64,000 bases of DNA from Amoebidium appalachense (taxonomy: Eukaryota; Ichthyosporea). The stretch spans positions 14,942,001-15,006,000 of the forward strand of contig CAVNZM010000002.1 in assembly GCA_963693365.1 (NCBI GenBank), read 5' to 3'. Below are positions 52,021-64,000 of this stretch, one piece after another. The position numbers and the translations under genes are program-made. Position 1 is the stretch's first letter; the number at the start of each line of letters is the position of its first letter. The notes below the pieces were generated by a model that saw only the letters and a program-made list of their open reading frames with translations, searched no databases and had not been told where the DNA came from.

Positions 52021-52794
52021 ATGCTTTTCGAACTATTCCACATAAATCTAAGCATAATAGACTCTGTTAGAGTTGTAAGACCGTTTACCGCCCCGCAGGC
52101 ATAATGCACTTAATTTACGCATCTACCAGGAGCATACAAGAGATACGTGTCACCTTCTTTCTTAGAAATCGATGCATTTTACGAGCGTTTCCTGGCACCC
52201 TACCACCTACACACACACACACATATTCACGAGACAAGATACGCACTTACCCACCCACGTACACAGACACACACACACACACAGAGAGACACATGGATAC
52301 ATCCACATACGTACACACACATGCAGACCTTCCCTCCCATTCTCCCTACCTCCCTCCCTCATCCTCCCCCCTCCCCCCCCCCCCCCTTTCCCCCCCAAAC
52401 ACCCCCATTTCCTCCAGGGCAACTGAGCCCCCTCAAATGCATCAGTACTGGACCCTTTTTTTTCACTTCTCTAATAACGGTTTGCCAACTAAAATCTAGA
52501 AGTGGTGCTTCTAATTTCCAAGCCACCATACTAACGAGTACAACACACGGGCACAAACACACACACACGTACACACAAGCGCACACAAGGGGGTGCACAA
52601 AAATTCCCATACAACATGCACACAAACATGCGAGACCCACACACACACACATACATGCACATCCCGATGCATGCACGAATAGCATACATACATGCACATA
52701 TACACAGACACACATGTGCACATGTGCAGACACACACACATACACATACACACGGACGCACCACACATGCGCGAGCACACACACACACACACCA

Positions 52795-53017
<223 letters not shown>

Positions 53018-53301
53018 GGATGAACACAAACACCCACACTTCCGGCTGCACTCCACCAGTTTCGCCTGTTATTTGTTGAGAGAGTGCCGACATGTGTGAT
53101 TATTACATTGACACGGAAGACCGGGAAGAGTGACCCGATAGGGATGCTTATATGCGGGTCAAAAGGTACGTAGGAGATACATGGGTTCAACCTTCTGTTG
53201 TTTGTTTAATCCAGCATTTGCCCCTCCTGCCCCCCCTTCCCCCCCCCCCCCCCCCCTCCCTTTCCCCCCCTGGCTCGGATCGGAAAGCCGGAAAGCGACC
53301 G

Positions 53302-53339
<38 letters not shown>

Positions 53340-54153
53340 GGGGGAGGGGGGGGGGGGGGTAGGCAAGCCAGGCTTTTTGTATGGCTTTCTCTTTCTTTAC
53401 TCGGCAATATATGGTCCCTCTGCTGCCTCAATGGTCATGTCAAAGGGGACAGCGAAGGGGGAGGGGGAGGAGGAGAGTAAGAGATTCCGCATGGCTCGTC
53501 CTATTCAATCCCTTCTGATGAATACATGTTGGCTCTTGATGTGTCGTTGGGGAGGGAAACGAGGGAGAAGGGGGGGGGGGGGGGGGAATGCTTGAAGCGC
53601 TGCAAAACTTACCCCTCTGGGTTTTCCCTTGATCTCGCTGTTTACACAAGCACGTACATATACCTGCACACAGACATGCACACATAAACACAAAATACAC
53701 CAGTACATAAAGCACACAAAACACATGTGATTGCATGATGCACACACACCCACGCACGCATACATGCAGACAGCAAGCGGCTTACACGGATTGACCCCCA
53801 ACACGTACTCTCACCAGACGACTACTATCACCCTGTAAGCCAAGGTGGGTGCCTATTGGTTAGATATTATCTGATCTTAGTATGGAAAGAGCTCCACACT
53901 AAGCGACCCGGTGTGTGGCTATGCATAGGCGGCTACTCGCATCTCTTTTTTTCTGTTCCTCGAATCAATATTTTGTAGATATGTTTCTTGCCGCCCCTGG
54001 AGTGGGGAGAGGGGCTGGGGGGAGGGGGGAGGATGTGTAGTTTTGCTGTTTGGGGGGGGGGGGGGGGGGGGGGGGGGGGTATTTATGCAGTGGGATGAAT
54101 CGATTGAGTAAAGATGGTTTTTTTTTCCTACCCGGACCCGGGACGGGGGCGCG

Positions 54154-54187
<34 letters not shown>

Positions 54188-54556
54188 TATGTGTGTTTAT
54201 GCAGGGGAGGCGGGGGAGGAGAGGGAGGTTCTGGTTCTGGAAAGAAGGGCAGAACACATCAAGCAAAGAGGGCACAAGTTAAGAAGACAGGTGCGTGAAG
54301 AGTACGGTTGGGTTTAAGAGGAGGTGTTTGCTTGCCAGGGGGCCTAATACTTCTGAACCCCCTCTCCCCCCCCTCCCCTCCACCCTCCCCTCCCCCTCCT
54401 CCCCCCACTTCCTTGCCAACTTTCCTTCACCCCTCCCCTTCCACTCATTGATGTGCATGTATACACACACACTCCCCTCCCTCCCCCCCCCCCCCCCCCC
54501 CCACCATTCCCAAAACTCGCAAAACACGTGCACATATTAACACACACACATACAAA

Positions 54557-54643
<87 letters not shown>

Positions 54644-54767
54644 CACACACACACAAACACACATGCGCGCGCGCGTGCGCGCACATGCGGGCACACACGT
54701 GTGCGCGTACACACATACACAAACATAAACGCATGCCCGGGGACACGAGCTCGAAAAACACGCACAC

Positions 54768-54856
<89 letters not shown>

Positions 54857-54985
54857 GACAGTGGAACTAGATGTGAATCCACGCGTCTACGAGGCGTTGA
54901 TCGTTGTGCCGGCCACCCGCCAGCCAAGATGCACAGGCACGTTTGCAATAGACGTACACTGCAGCCATGACGTGGTGCTCGACCA

Positions 54986-55173
54986 AATATAGAAGGTACA
55001 TTTCCTAATATGGAGGGTCCCCAGTGCCAATTATGGAATGGGCACTGCAATATATAGAAGGTAACGTGCTAAATTTAGAATGTACAGTGCCATATATAGA
55101 AGGCAAATTACCAAATATAGAAGGTACATTGCCATATATAGAAGGTGAGGTACCAAATATGGAAGATGAATCT
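54986..55173 (+). repeat. Degenerate tandem repeat, ATATAGAAGGTACATT family
   Basis: About nine units of roughly 18-24 bp built on AAATATAGAAGGTACATTNC (also CCATATATAGAAGG, CCAAATATGGAAGA). It marks the left edge of the AT-rich, tract-poor segment. Confidence 0.75.
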
Positions 55174-57682
55174 ATATAAGGTTAAGTGTGTGGAAGCAGA
55201 AAAATGTATGATTCGAATCCATGTATGAGATAAAAAACATAGCACACAGTGTAGGAAGGACACTTGGTGATAGTCATGCACATAGAGGAAACGCGGAAAT
55301 TTGAACTGCCAACCACAATACTGCGATAATGAATGAGCCGACAACAGCACGAACCTAGGGAGCCATGCCCAGTTCGACCATTTTCGGAGCTGGTATGGTT
55401 TGAATGGGTATGATTGTAAAACAAGAATGCCTATATGTCCACACTGTGCGTCGTGGCGCCAATATATCAATAACGTCAGATCTACCTCGTATTGAAAACA
55501 GGAATATGATTGGCTTTGTCTATATATATGTGATGATATTAGCTATCCCTTGATAAATAAAGATTGTGCAGTTTCCAAGAAAAGGATCCCTCCGAGGAAA
55601 AGGCGACATAGACGCAAATGAACACAACGGCATGTGCCCAAAACAGAACACCTCGGGTGCACACAAAATAGCAACCCTTGATAACTCCAACAGGTGCCGA
55701 GTACATGTTTGGTTGTCGTTGACTGAGGCGCAGTGGCCAATTTATTGTCATGCCATTGTACATATGTGCAGCGGGCACCATCTATAGTTGCGCCGTGACA
55801 ATAATAATAATTGCTAAGCCGGTATTTCTTCGGGATTCCTTTCAATGGCGATTGCCAAGAGATGGCGATCTTAAGGTGCAAGGTGCACCCTAAGACCAAG
55901 TTGGCCTTATTCTTTATAGATAAATTAAATTTTATTTAGATCAGGACATCAGAGTGCTGAGAGTGAATATAGAGTGCAAGCGCCATTGACATGACGAGAT
56001 AGTCCGATGGCTTCAGCGGATATCCAAAGAGATATACCAAAAACAAAATTTCAAACGTAGGATCTCTATATATATAAACTCAGCTACGAAGTAGCGGCGC
56101 AACAGAACCATATAAGGAGAATCGAAGAGATCTCCGGGCCGTGTATTTTTTTATTTTTTTATAATGACTTTATTGATAAGCTCATCAAAAGAGAAGCATG
56201 CGAGATATCACAGATATCTAAGGGAAGAAAATACAAAAATGCCTTACTCACGGATACGAAGGAGATAACGACAAAGATAATCATATACCCGAGAAAACTC
56301 ATTAAACATACGGTGATTTAACATATAGTCAATAGAAGTAATATTAGGATTATCTAAGTAAGCTAATCGTCTCAGTTCGAACGGAATAACCGTAAATTAC
56401 AACATAAGGATGCTGCGGGATGTGTCATGTACAATTTTTGCTTTTCTTCAGGCATTCAAGTGGGCCAAGCCTATCTGCAGACCAAAGAAATAAGGGAGAT
56501 ATGCAGATGAACAGAAAGGGGACGGGGGGAAAGAATCAATATGGGTAAAATATGGGTGTATGTGCGCCTGCTTGATTTATGGTTTGATAGGAGAGTCGAC
56601 AGGTGGCGGAAAAAGTTGGAGAAGAGGATGTGGAGCCTGAGGTATTAGAGCGAGAAAGCTTAAGGTGCAGAGAAAACCGAAGAATAAAAAACCCGAGCAC
56701 CCGAGGGCAGGAGTAGTTAGTTATACGTAAGCCCTTTAATAATATTAACAGCGGCAAAACAATTTCTCAATTCAAACGAACAACGATTATGCAAGGTGGC
56801 TGGGCCTCCGGCAGTGTCCACGCAATAAAAAGTGTGTAAACCCAAGGAGAAGAAAATGTAGACGGGGTATACTTGAGCAGTAAAACATAAATACTGGCAC
56901 TGAATTACAAGATTGCAGGCCGGATCTGCTTGATTGTCGAGGGTGTTGCGAGTTTTTGATCCATTCATAAGATTCTCTATAACATCCAAATAGTATGATC
57001 TATTGCCTATTGAACCAGAATTACCTATACGTTTTGTGACAGCTATATGTATGCGAGACAATAAGGATTGCGTTATAAATCATGTTCATTTTTTTGTTCA
57101 GAATGACCGTGAAAAAAAGCCCACATGTTTTGACTTCCTCCGCATATGGCAGCATTTTTATCCGGAATCATAAGCGTGGATAGATGAGGACATGTACTAT
57201 GTGACCCCCTTACTTCAGTACTTTCCAGCGCTATGTACAATGTAGCGCTGGGGGACGCCGTCGTTACCTAATATAGGCGGGAGCCTAGGATATTATGAAA
57301 TGTGTACAAAATTGACTGCTGTGGGTGCACTTGCATTGAATTCAGAGGCACGCCTGCTTACATGTACACTTGCGTATGGAGAAAATATGACGCAGCGAAT
57401 GCCATTTTGAAATCTTTTAAATAGAAATTTTGGTTTCTAGTTGATGACAGAATCACGGGACTTGGATATTTTTTTTTTTTTTTCTTTTGACTGGATTTAT
57501 TCGACGGAAAGATATGACAACTTGAAGTATGCACGGCATACTGAGAAGACAATAAAAACTTCACGAGTTATCCAGTAACAAGTGCATACTGAGATACCTG
57601 AACACTGTGTGAAAATCATATAAATACTCAATGTGACGACCAACAGAATTCAACAAAAAGTCTAAAGTGTTCACATTGCCAG
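55174..57682. other. AT-rich region downstream of the LINE, no supported gene
   Basis: Ordinary to AT-rich sequence without C/G homopolymers. Minus-strand open frames near 56536-57061 (for example LGLHTFYCVDTAGGPATLHN) were not recognised and may be remains of a mobile element or of LINE 3' sequence. Confidence 0.5.
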
Positions 57683-59613
57683 CTAGTGTAGCAGATACCC
57701 GGAGGCCCGGGAAAGAGGTAAAACACGACATAAAAATTCACACCTATCAACATGCTTGCGATTAAAAAGGTCAGCACAAAAGTGGCACCAGCGGCGATGA
57801 AAACAAGAATTACAGCGCCACTGCACAACTTCCCAGGCAATATCAACATCAGAGCACCATACAGACTTATCTACTAGGGTGGTATCCATACGTACAGCAG
57901 GAGAAATGTATCCTGCCAAAGCTCCCAAAAGCGATAATGATCAGTACGGTGTTGCCTAAGGAACATAACACATGCCGACTGAGTTTTACCTTTGATTTCT
58001 CTATCAGAACGAGAAAGAAACTTATACTGCGTATGGTAATAACGCGAAAAGGCAGAAAAAACAGGAAGAGAAAAGAAAGAGGGAGTGAGATAGCGAGAGG
58101 AAGAATCAGGTGGAAAGAGGGTAGGCTGAGGACATTCAGAAGTAGCGTTGGTGAATTGGGGGGGGAGAGGAATGGAGGGAGGGGGGGGAAAGAAAGCATA
58201 AAGAGGGTGACCATCAGGTAGCCTAACTAAATGAAAACAAAAACGAAGAGACAATTCCTCCATACGACAAACAGCAGACGACAATCCAAACATACTGATT
58301 AAGGGAGGCACAAACCGAGTACGAAACAAAGTGCGTAGCGCAGTACCCTGAAAATCATCGAACTCGTTCAGCGCCATTGCCGCCTCACGAGGTGGGGCGC
58401 AGGCCAATAGCGGAAGTCCATATTCGAAAGTCGGCCGTAAAAAAGTTTTATAGTAGAGAAGAAGGTTCGCAGGATGGATCACAGACTCCTGTTGAAACAT
58501 ATTTGACACGATGTGAAGCTTACCCTTCGCACGAGCGATCCGTGCTGTGAGGAGCTTGCGGAAATCAATACCCCGTGCAGTAAAAGGAATACCCAAATAG
58601 TCATAGGTGCTCTGAACAGGAATAGGAAGGCCGGCCAATCGAAAGGAAGTGTTCTTCGAAAAAGTAGCACACTTTGCAATTCCGACTGTCATGAAATTCT
58701 CGGTGCACCATTGATCCACCTGACGAAGCATCTGGTGCATGACATCTTCGGTTAAGGAACAAAGAACAATATCGTCCGCAAAAAGGAGACCCGGTACACG
58801 ACGGGTATGCAGTTGGCCAAAGGGTTCGAGGGCGCAGGCTAAATCGTCAATGAAAACGTCAAACAACAACGGACTCAGGAGGGACCCCTGCAGAAGACCC
58901 CGGGAACGGGAAAAACCGGGTGTTAATGTTCCATTGACCGCCGCGCGTCCGCGAGTGGTATCGAACAACGCTTGCAGAAGACGGCCAAAGGGGGCTGGTA
59001 AGCCCCGCATAGCTAGCTTATGCCATAACAAACCAGTGGGTACGGTGTCGTAGGCGTTCTTAAGGTCGATGAAGACAACGTGTGGAGAGCCAGAAGTCAT
59101 GGATTCATGGAGTAACAGACTGTGAGTATAACACGAATAGGCATGACGAAAGCCCCCTTGAAGGGAAGAAAGACGGAACACGGCGTTTAAAGAATCGTCG
59201 GTGTTAAACGCGCGAAGCATGCAACCCTCGAAGAGCCGACGAAAAACGTTGGTAAGTGTGACGGGACGAAAGTCGTTAATGACCCCCTGCGATACCTTCT
59301 TACGAACGGGCGTAACGATTGTGTCAAGCCACGAATTTGGGATAAACCCGAGTTCGAAAAAAGCCGAAAAAAACTCACTAAGAAGGACAGCAAAAGGCGG
59401 GGGCGGGGGGGACTCTGCACGATTACGGGGCGGAAGCACGGGAGAAAGAACCTTGAAAAGCACGGGAGGAAGAGCATCCGGCCCGCACGCCTTGCGGGGT
59501 TTTAACGCCCGTATAGCACCAAAAACAGCCGAAGAGTTGAAATAACTATGAAAAGTGCCCGGGAACGATCGGTCCGGCTCCCAACTTGGCGGCTGGGAGA
59601 GGCCATTCGGAGG
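57683..59613 (-). pseudogene. Non-LTR retrotransposon (LINE) reverse transcriptase, 5'-truncated and frameshifted
   Basis: On the minus strand, open from 59613 to the stop at 57874: LKPRKACGPDALP (RT motif 0/1 region), DFRPVTLTNVFRR, GFRHAYSCYTH, motif A FIDLKNAYDTV, motif B RGLLQGSLLSPLLF, the catalytic FADD in GLLFADDIVLCS and the thumb-proximal KCATFSKN. A frameshift near 57930 then leads into a second frame (to 57683) containing CHFCADLFNRKHVDRC, a C-x2-C-x7-H-x3-C motif as found at the C-terminus of many LINE ORF2 proteins. No endonuclease domain is found upstream; a stop at 59614-59616 closes the frame. This is the usual 5'-truncated state of old LINE insertions. The clade was not determined. 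Confidence 0.85.
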
Positions 59614-60764
59614 TTATCTCAATAAAGGAATGTAAAAAAATGGAATTTTGAAATTATATCCTAAAAGACTTTGGTCCTGCCAAGAATGTGCGGTTTTCAA
59701 TTATGCACGGGAGAAGGTTTGGCACCATAGCCAACAGCAGGTCTGTACTTCTTACAAACAGGCTGCGTAGCTAGATGACAACATCGCCAGACATAAATCA
59801 TATCTGAAGGACTACAGTAACACTTTATAATCAAAGTCATTATAAAAAGGCTTACATGCCACACAGCTGGTATAGGGAGAAAATACTTGGTGTCCTATTG
59901 TCGAATCAGATGCTGCTATTTCCCACGCTTCAGACTTCCTCTACCCCCACAAAGTTGGGTTCTAATACAAAGGCGTATGTGAGCAGTTTAAAATTTTAAT
60001 TTGAAGAACTTGCATTTTGTTTTCCCACAGCATTTGTTTTTTATACACATTGATAGCAGATTTATATTGTTAATTAAAAACCTTACATACTGAATTTTAA
60101 AAGAACATTTTTGTAAATATCTACTTTGTGAAACAATCGGTGAGTCGATGTTCTTGTTCCATTCTGTAGTATAAGCTGAGGATAATTAGGATAAGTATTG
60201 TGCTATTGCCAGAAGCAGAGGTAAAAACCCTTTGCAATAAAGTCTAGAAAGATGACTCGAAGCAAAATAGTAAGCCAATTAGCACATGAGATCTAGTAGA
60301 CCTGACGTAAACCAATCAAACAGCGCCAAAACAATGGTTGATAGCCGATTGCCAAAGCTGCACGAAGCAACGGCCTTCAACTCTAGTGCTCTTACAATAA
60401 TTATTTCCACACCAAAAATATGATAAGTTATATCAAAACAATGTTTATTATATATATGTCAAGATTTTATGGTTGAAATGCTATAAAATAACTCTGGTAT
60501 CCATGTAGCCACTTATAGATCATTCCAATACCAGTTCCTGGGCCGGCGGCACGGCAATGGGCATGCGTGCCTGACTCCGACTCTGCTTCAACTCGCGCTC
60601 AACAAAAGGCGTGCACTGGCTCATCTCAGTGTCGTTTCGTCAAGTTGGGTTAACTTTGAAAAGGCGTTTCTCAGTGCAAACACAGTTGACGATTTTATAA
60701 CACAACACACTTTACAGAAAGAGGTTTGTGAAGCGGCGTGGGGCACGCATGCCCAATTCTTTAC
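59614..60764. other. Spacer between LINE and unknown gene
   Basis: AT-rich, no tracts and no supported gene. Presumably contains the promoter of the plus-strand gene at 60765; no TATA box could be assigned with confidence. Confidence 0.5.
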
Positions 60765-61650
60765 ATGTCCTCTTTGAAGCAACAACACAAGTCCAGTACC
60801 GACTTGGGAGATTTTGGCCTTGAAGACTGTGACGACGTGCACAGACACACAACTACACTCTCAACTACACAGAAAATGCCCCACTTCCCCCAGTCTGACA
60901 TCGGTGCATGCCGCCTTCGTGTTCCAGAGGAAAAGAAAGACTGGTTCGCTGCGTTTCAGAATTCGTACAAAGTTCGAGGACGAGCAGGTAATTTGGTGAA
61001 GGTCAATGCAACATCCGAAAGCAGTAGTCAGAGTCGCCCACCAAGAGCGCATGCCGAGCAAATGGCTACGTTGCTTCAAACGAAAACATGCCCGAGTCTC
61101 CCACGCCAGAAAGCTGCACACGAGAAGGCTGATAGCGTGGCAAAACGGCACTCTTCTCTCAAGAAACCATCCTTAGGCACTTGGCAAGAGGGCCAGGAGG
61201 GTGGTGACACAAACTCGGACAATGGAACGCACGCTACTTCTCCACCAACAAGCAGGATGGTACGTCGTGCCGTTGTTTCTTCCTTGTCTGACTCGGGAGA
61301 TAGCTCTGCTGAATCGTGCGAAGAGCTATCCTCTGTTGGAGTGGTCACGGGGCATCCTACGGTCTGCGCAAACCCTGGAAAGACTGGAGCCTGGGCTCGC
61401 AGTTTTGGGGTTGCATCAAAGCCTGCAGGTGTGTTTGCAGTGTGAAAGATGTATACTTCTCACGGACGACAAGAAATTAGGTGATGCTATTTTGGAAGAG
61501 ATTTCGTTTATTTTCATGCGAATGCACACATACGAACTCGTTCACAGGGGTTACAAAATGAGTTTACACGGGTTTAATCTTCAGTCGAATATTTTGGTGT
61601 ACGAGCAGTTTTTAGTTAACGAAGGTATGTTACCACTTGGACTGGACTAA
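60765..61650 (+). CDS. Unrecognised two-exon protein
   Basis: Exons 60765-61361 and 61441-61650 joined in phase 0 over a 79-nt intron (GTCTGC donor, TTTGCAG acceptor), giving 268 residues. Without splicing the first frame stops at 61445. The start is the ATG of MSSLKQQHKSS. The N-terminal two thirds are hydrophilic and Ser-rich with one more ordered patch (DWFAAFQNSYKVRGRAGN). The second exon is compact and protein-like: CERCILLTDDKKLGDAILEE, FIFMRMHTYELVHRGYKM, LHGFNLQSNILVYEQFL. No family recognised. The intron lacks the poly(C) tract seen in most other genes, and the donor is not a strong consensus, so the exon 1 end is less certain than exon 2. Confidence 0.5.
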
Positions 61651-62297
61651 GTAAGGACATATTAGCCAAAGGCTCAGTAATAGGTACTTTGGAGGCTTGG
61701 CTATGTCTGCTCTCTTGGATCATTTGTTTCTTGTTCTTGGTTTTGATAGCGAAACTCAGGATTGCACTGGCACGTTCTAATTACGGAAGGACATAACCGT
61801 ACAAGCTGTATATTGATAGTTGCGTATGCCTGATACTGATAATGGTGTATAAAAGACAACTGGTGGGTGCCATATAACAGCAGTGTGCCAGAGGCGCAAG
61901 CTGCACCTTCTATATATGAAGCAAACTGGCTTGCTTGAGTTGTGATGTGACTCATACCGTAATCAGCTACTTTATAAGTGGCCTTGAGGTTGTGGAAGAA
62001 GGGAACTGAGGTTGCAAACACGTGGCACACCATACTCCAACCATACCTTTATTTTCCATCGTCGATCACTCCAACATCCTCTACCTACTCTCCCCAGCAC
62101 AAAGCCAGCAGCCAAGCCTGCAACACCCTCGTGTGTGCCACTAACACCACGAGTTGTTATAGGATGGGTCTTTGAATGCGCACGTGCTGCAGGAAACACC
62201 CCGGCACACATCGATATCGCACCCTTGTGTACTTGTTGAGCAGGAACCGCTTTCCCCGTAGTACCGTAGCTTCCCCCCCCCACCCCGCCCCACCCCC

Positions 62298-62416
62298 CAA
62301 TGACGCATACTGTGCGCATGGATGATGTTGCATACTTGAATGTTTGCCTTTGCATGTGTCCTGCACCATGCTTCTCATCGTGTATGCGTACTTCGTACCG
62401 TGTTCCGCATTCAAAA
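62298..62416 (+). repeat. Dispersed repeat copy R6, abutting C-rich end
   Basis: Contains GACGCATACTGTGCGCATGG, GCATACTTGAATGTTTGCC, CTTTGCATGTGTCCTGCACC, GCGTACTTCGTACCGTGTTC and CGCATTCAAAACCCCC. Best-preserved 3' part of the family. Confidence 0.8.
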
Positions 62417-62736
62417 CCCCCCACCCCCCAAACACACACACACACATTTTATCACACTTGCACTTGCATGCATGGCGCATGAGTGAAATGACTACTTGGT
62501 ATGCCAGCATGCCTTCGTTTCGAGTGACAATATTAGGGAACTGGGAGGAGAATTGCTCGGCCTGGGGAAACATGAATACAATTGCTAATGGCAGCACTTC
62601 TCCAAAGGCTTTGTACCGTCAAGTTCAATCATCGGATAACATAATATGTAAAAACAAAAAAAAAATAGAAAGAAAAACTAACGGCATTGTGCACTAAGAA
62701 ATCGGACGTGTACATGTCCAGCCACACACGCGTTTG

Positions 62737-62823
<87 letters not shown>

Positions 62824-62827
62824 TTTT

Positions 62828-62869
<42 letters not shown>

Positions 62870-62885
62870 GGGGGGGGGGGGGGGG

Positions 62886-63035
62886 TTGAATGCGAAATAT
62901 ATAGGGCCGGTACGAAGTACAGATGCACAATGAGAAGCATGGTGCAGGACACATGCAAAGGCAAAAATTCAAGTATGCAACATCAGAATTGCGCACAGTG
63001 GCGGTCATAAGCAGAGCCCATCCTCAGGGAGGGTA

Positions 63036-63037
<2 letters not shown>
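62886..63037 (-). repeat. Dispersed repeat copy R7, inverted relative to R6
   Basis: Read on the minus strand: GGCTCTGCTTATGACCGCCA, GCATACTTGAATTTTTGCC, CTTTGCATGTGTCCTGCACC, GTACTTCGTACC, CGCATTCAACCCC. Its end also abuts a G/C homopolymer, and another G run lies on its other side (63038). Confidence 0.8.
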
Positions 63038-63068
<31 letters not shown>

Positions 63069-63867
63069 AATACGCAGAACATGCATATATGAGGGCGGGG
63101 GGAGGGGGGAGGGGGGGGGGAAATGGCTGTGCAGCAGTTTCGAGATCCAGAGTTCATGACAAGAGTAGTGTTGAGTTGCACATTATGATGCCATTGTGTG
63201 CGGCCGTCCAGCGGCTACTGCCATGGCAACTTAGCTATTCACTGCTTGTCAGATAAAATCAATGTAAAGGTATTTAACTCACGTGTATATTATCACAAGT
63301 TCAACTGCTGCAAACAATCATCAATGCTTGACATAACAGTCTTAGAGACTTACTGTTAATTTGATTTACCAACACTATCATAGTGCCCTTTAGGTGACTG
63401 AGCAAGTGCAATCCCCTTTCTTTAAGAACTTACGTTAATAAAAGCTGGAGAATCGAAGTGGTTCTGGAATTACGTCTCAAAACTGTCCATGAAAACCCAT
63501 TTTCTACCGAAATACAAGAAGAAGCGCCTCGTTAGAATCCAACATCATACAATCAACAAATACACACCCGGTTGCAAACAGCACGCGGTTCATCCCCAGG
63601 AATTGCACCAACAACACCCTAAATGGCATGTGGTTGCCTTTAACACGTGTGTGCCTTACGCCAATATCTGCAACTCTTCCTCCCGACACTCACTCCTACA
63701 TGTCTACGTATGTGTGGCACACAACTAGGTCACGGTGTTGTTACAAGTTTGTTGTGCCTACCTTACACCAGGAATTAAGACACATTAGTGTGTGAACAAA
63801 TAAATTGGCTTACATCGTAGTATCATGGTGTGTGTGCGTGCGTGCATGCGTGTGTGCGTGTGTCTGT

Positions 63868-63915
<48 letters not shown>

Positions 63916-64000
63916 AATTGCTGGAGAATCACCAAGACACTCTGTGGTTTCTCTCCTCCAGCAGCACACGGTCCAGCTGCCACCCTGCAGCTGCCAGCTG

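Larger units (their letters stand above)
61651..64000. other. Right end of window: repeats, no closed gene
   Basis: 61651-62290 ordinary sequence. Two oppositely oriented dispersed-repeat copies follow (62298-62416, 62886-63037). (TG)n at 62749-62806, T run, (AT)n at 62829-62866, G runs at 62870-62885, 63038-63067 and 63882-63914. At the very end TCTCTCCTCCAG followed by CAGCACACGGTCCAGC could be the start of a plus-strand exon continuing beyond the window. Confidence 0.5.

Noticed and set aside
63489-63728. 79-codon plus-strand open frame
   Set aside because: Starts in ordinary sequence, no similarity recognised and no splice or promoter context.

Overview
The window reads as nuclear DNA from a unicellular eukaryote with intron-rich genes. 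All genes found except one are split by introns with recognisable GT/AG ends. Simple repeats are extreme: C or G homopolymers of 20-75 nt, long (TG)n/(CA)n, (CT)n and (GA)n. A type I metacaspase is present, which argues against an animal. Two mu-class-like glutathione S-transferases and a Smaug/Vts1-type SAM protein fit a protist near the opisthokonts (perhaps a unicellular holozoan such as an ichthyosporean), but the lineage is only an inference.

Layout: 400-1528 (+), last two exons of a zinc-type alcohol dehydrogenase. 3360-6008 (-), SAM-domain RNA-binding protein. 8382-11360 (-), mu-class GST copy A. 14315-17172 (+), OTU-like cysteine protease, apparently truncated. 21227-24094 (-), GST copy B with a TATA box at 25226-25232. 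27858-38314 (-), an 11-exon metacaspase of 447 codons whose reading frame closes across all exon junctions. 41688-42981 (+), intronless signal-peptide/membrane-anchor protein with an apparent frameshift in a G6 run. 44690-45050 (+), exon with a CENP-B/Tc5-type DNA-binding domain. 46768-51155 (+), unknown multi-exon membrane protein. 57683-59613 (-), decayed 5'-truncated LINE reverse transcriptase. 60765-61650 (+), unknown two-exon gene.

The most striking feature is intron architecture. In about 20 of 28 introns or donors inferred here, a run of C on the sense strand begins a few to about 70 nt after the 5' splice site, usually within 30 nt. Several introns also carry (CA)n directly before the 3' splice site. 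The tracts are inside genes and mostly follow the transcribed strand. Spacers and intronless or low-intron stretches (2.5-3.3, 6-7.7, 39.3-43.0 and 55-62.2 kb) largely lack them. A dispersed repeat family also ends at C-tracts.

The two GSTs share exon structure but differ by about 11-13% in exons 1, 2 and 4, against a single base in the 199-nt exon 3, which suggests gene conversion. Foldback elements have inserted in and next to both copies. Exon limits were placed by eye from reading frame, splice sites and family similarity; no search or alignment program was run.
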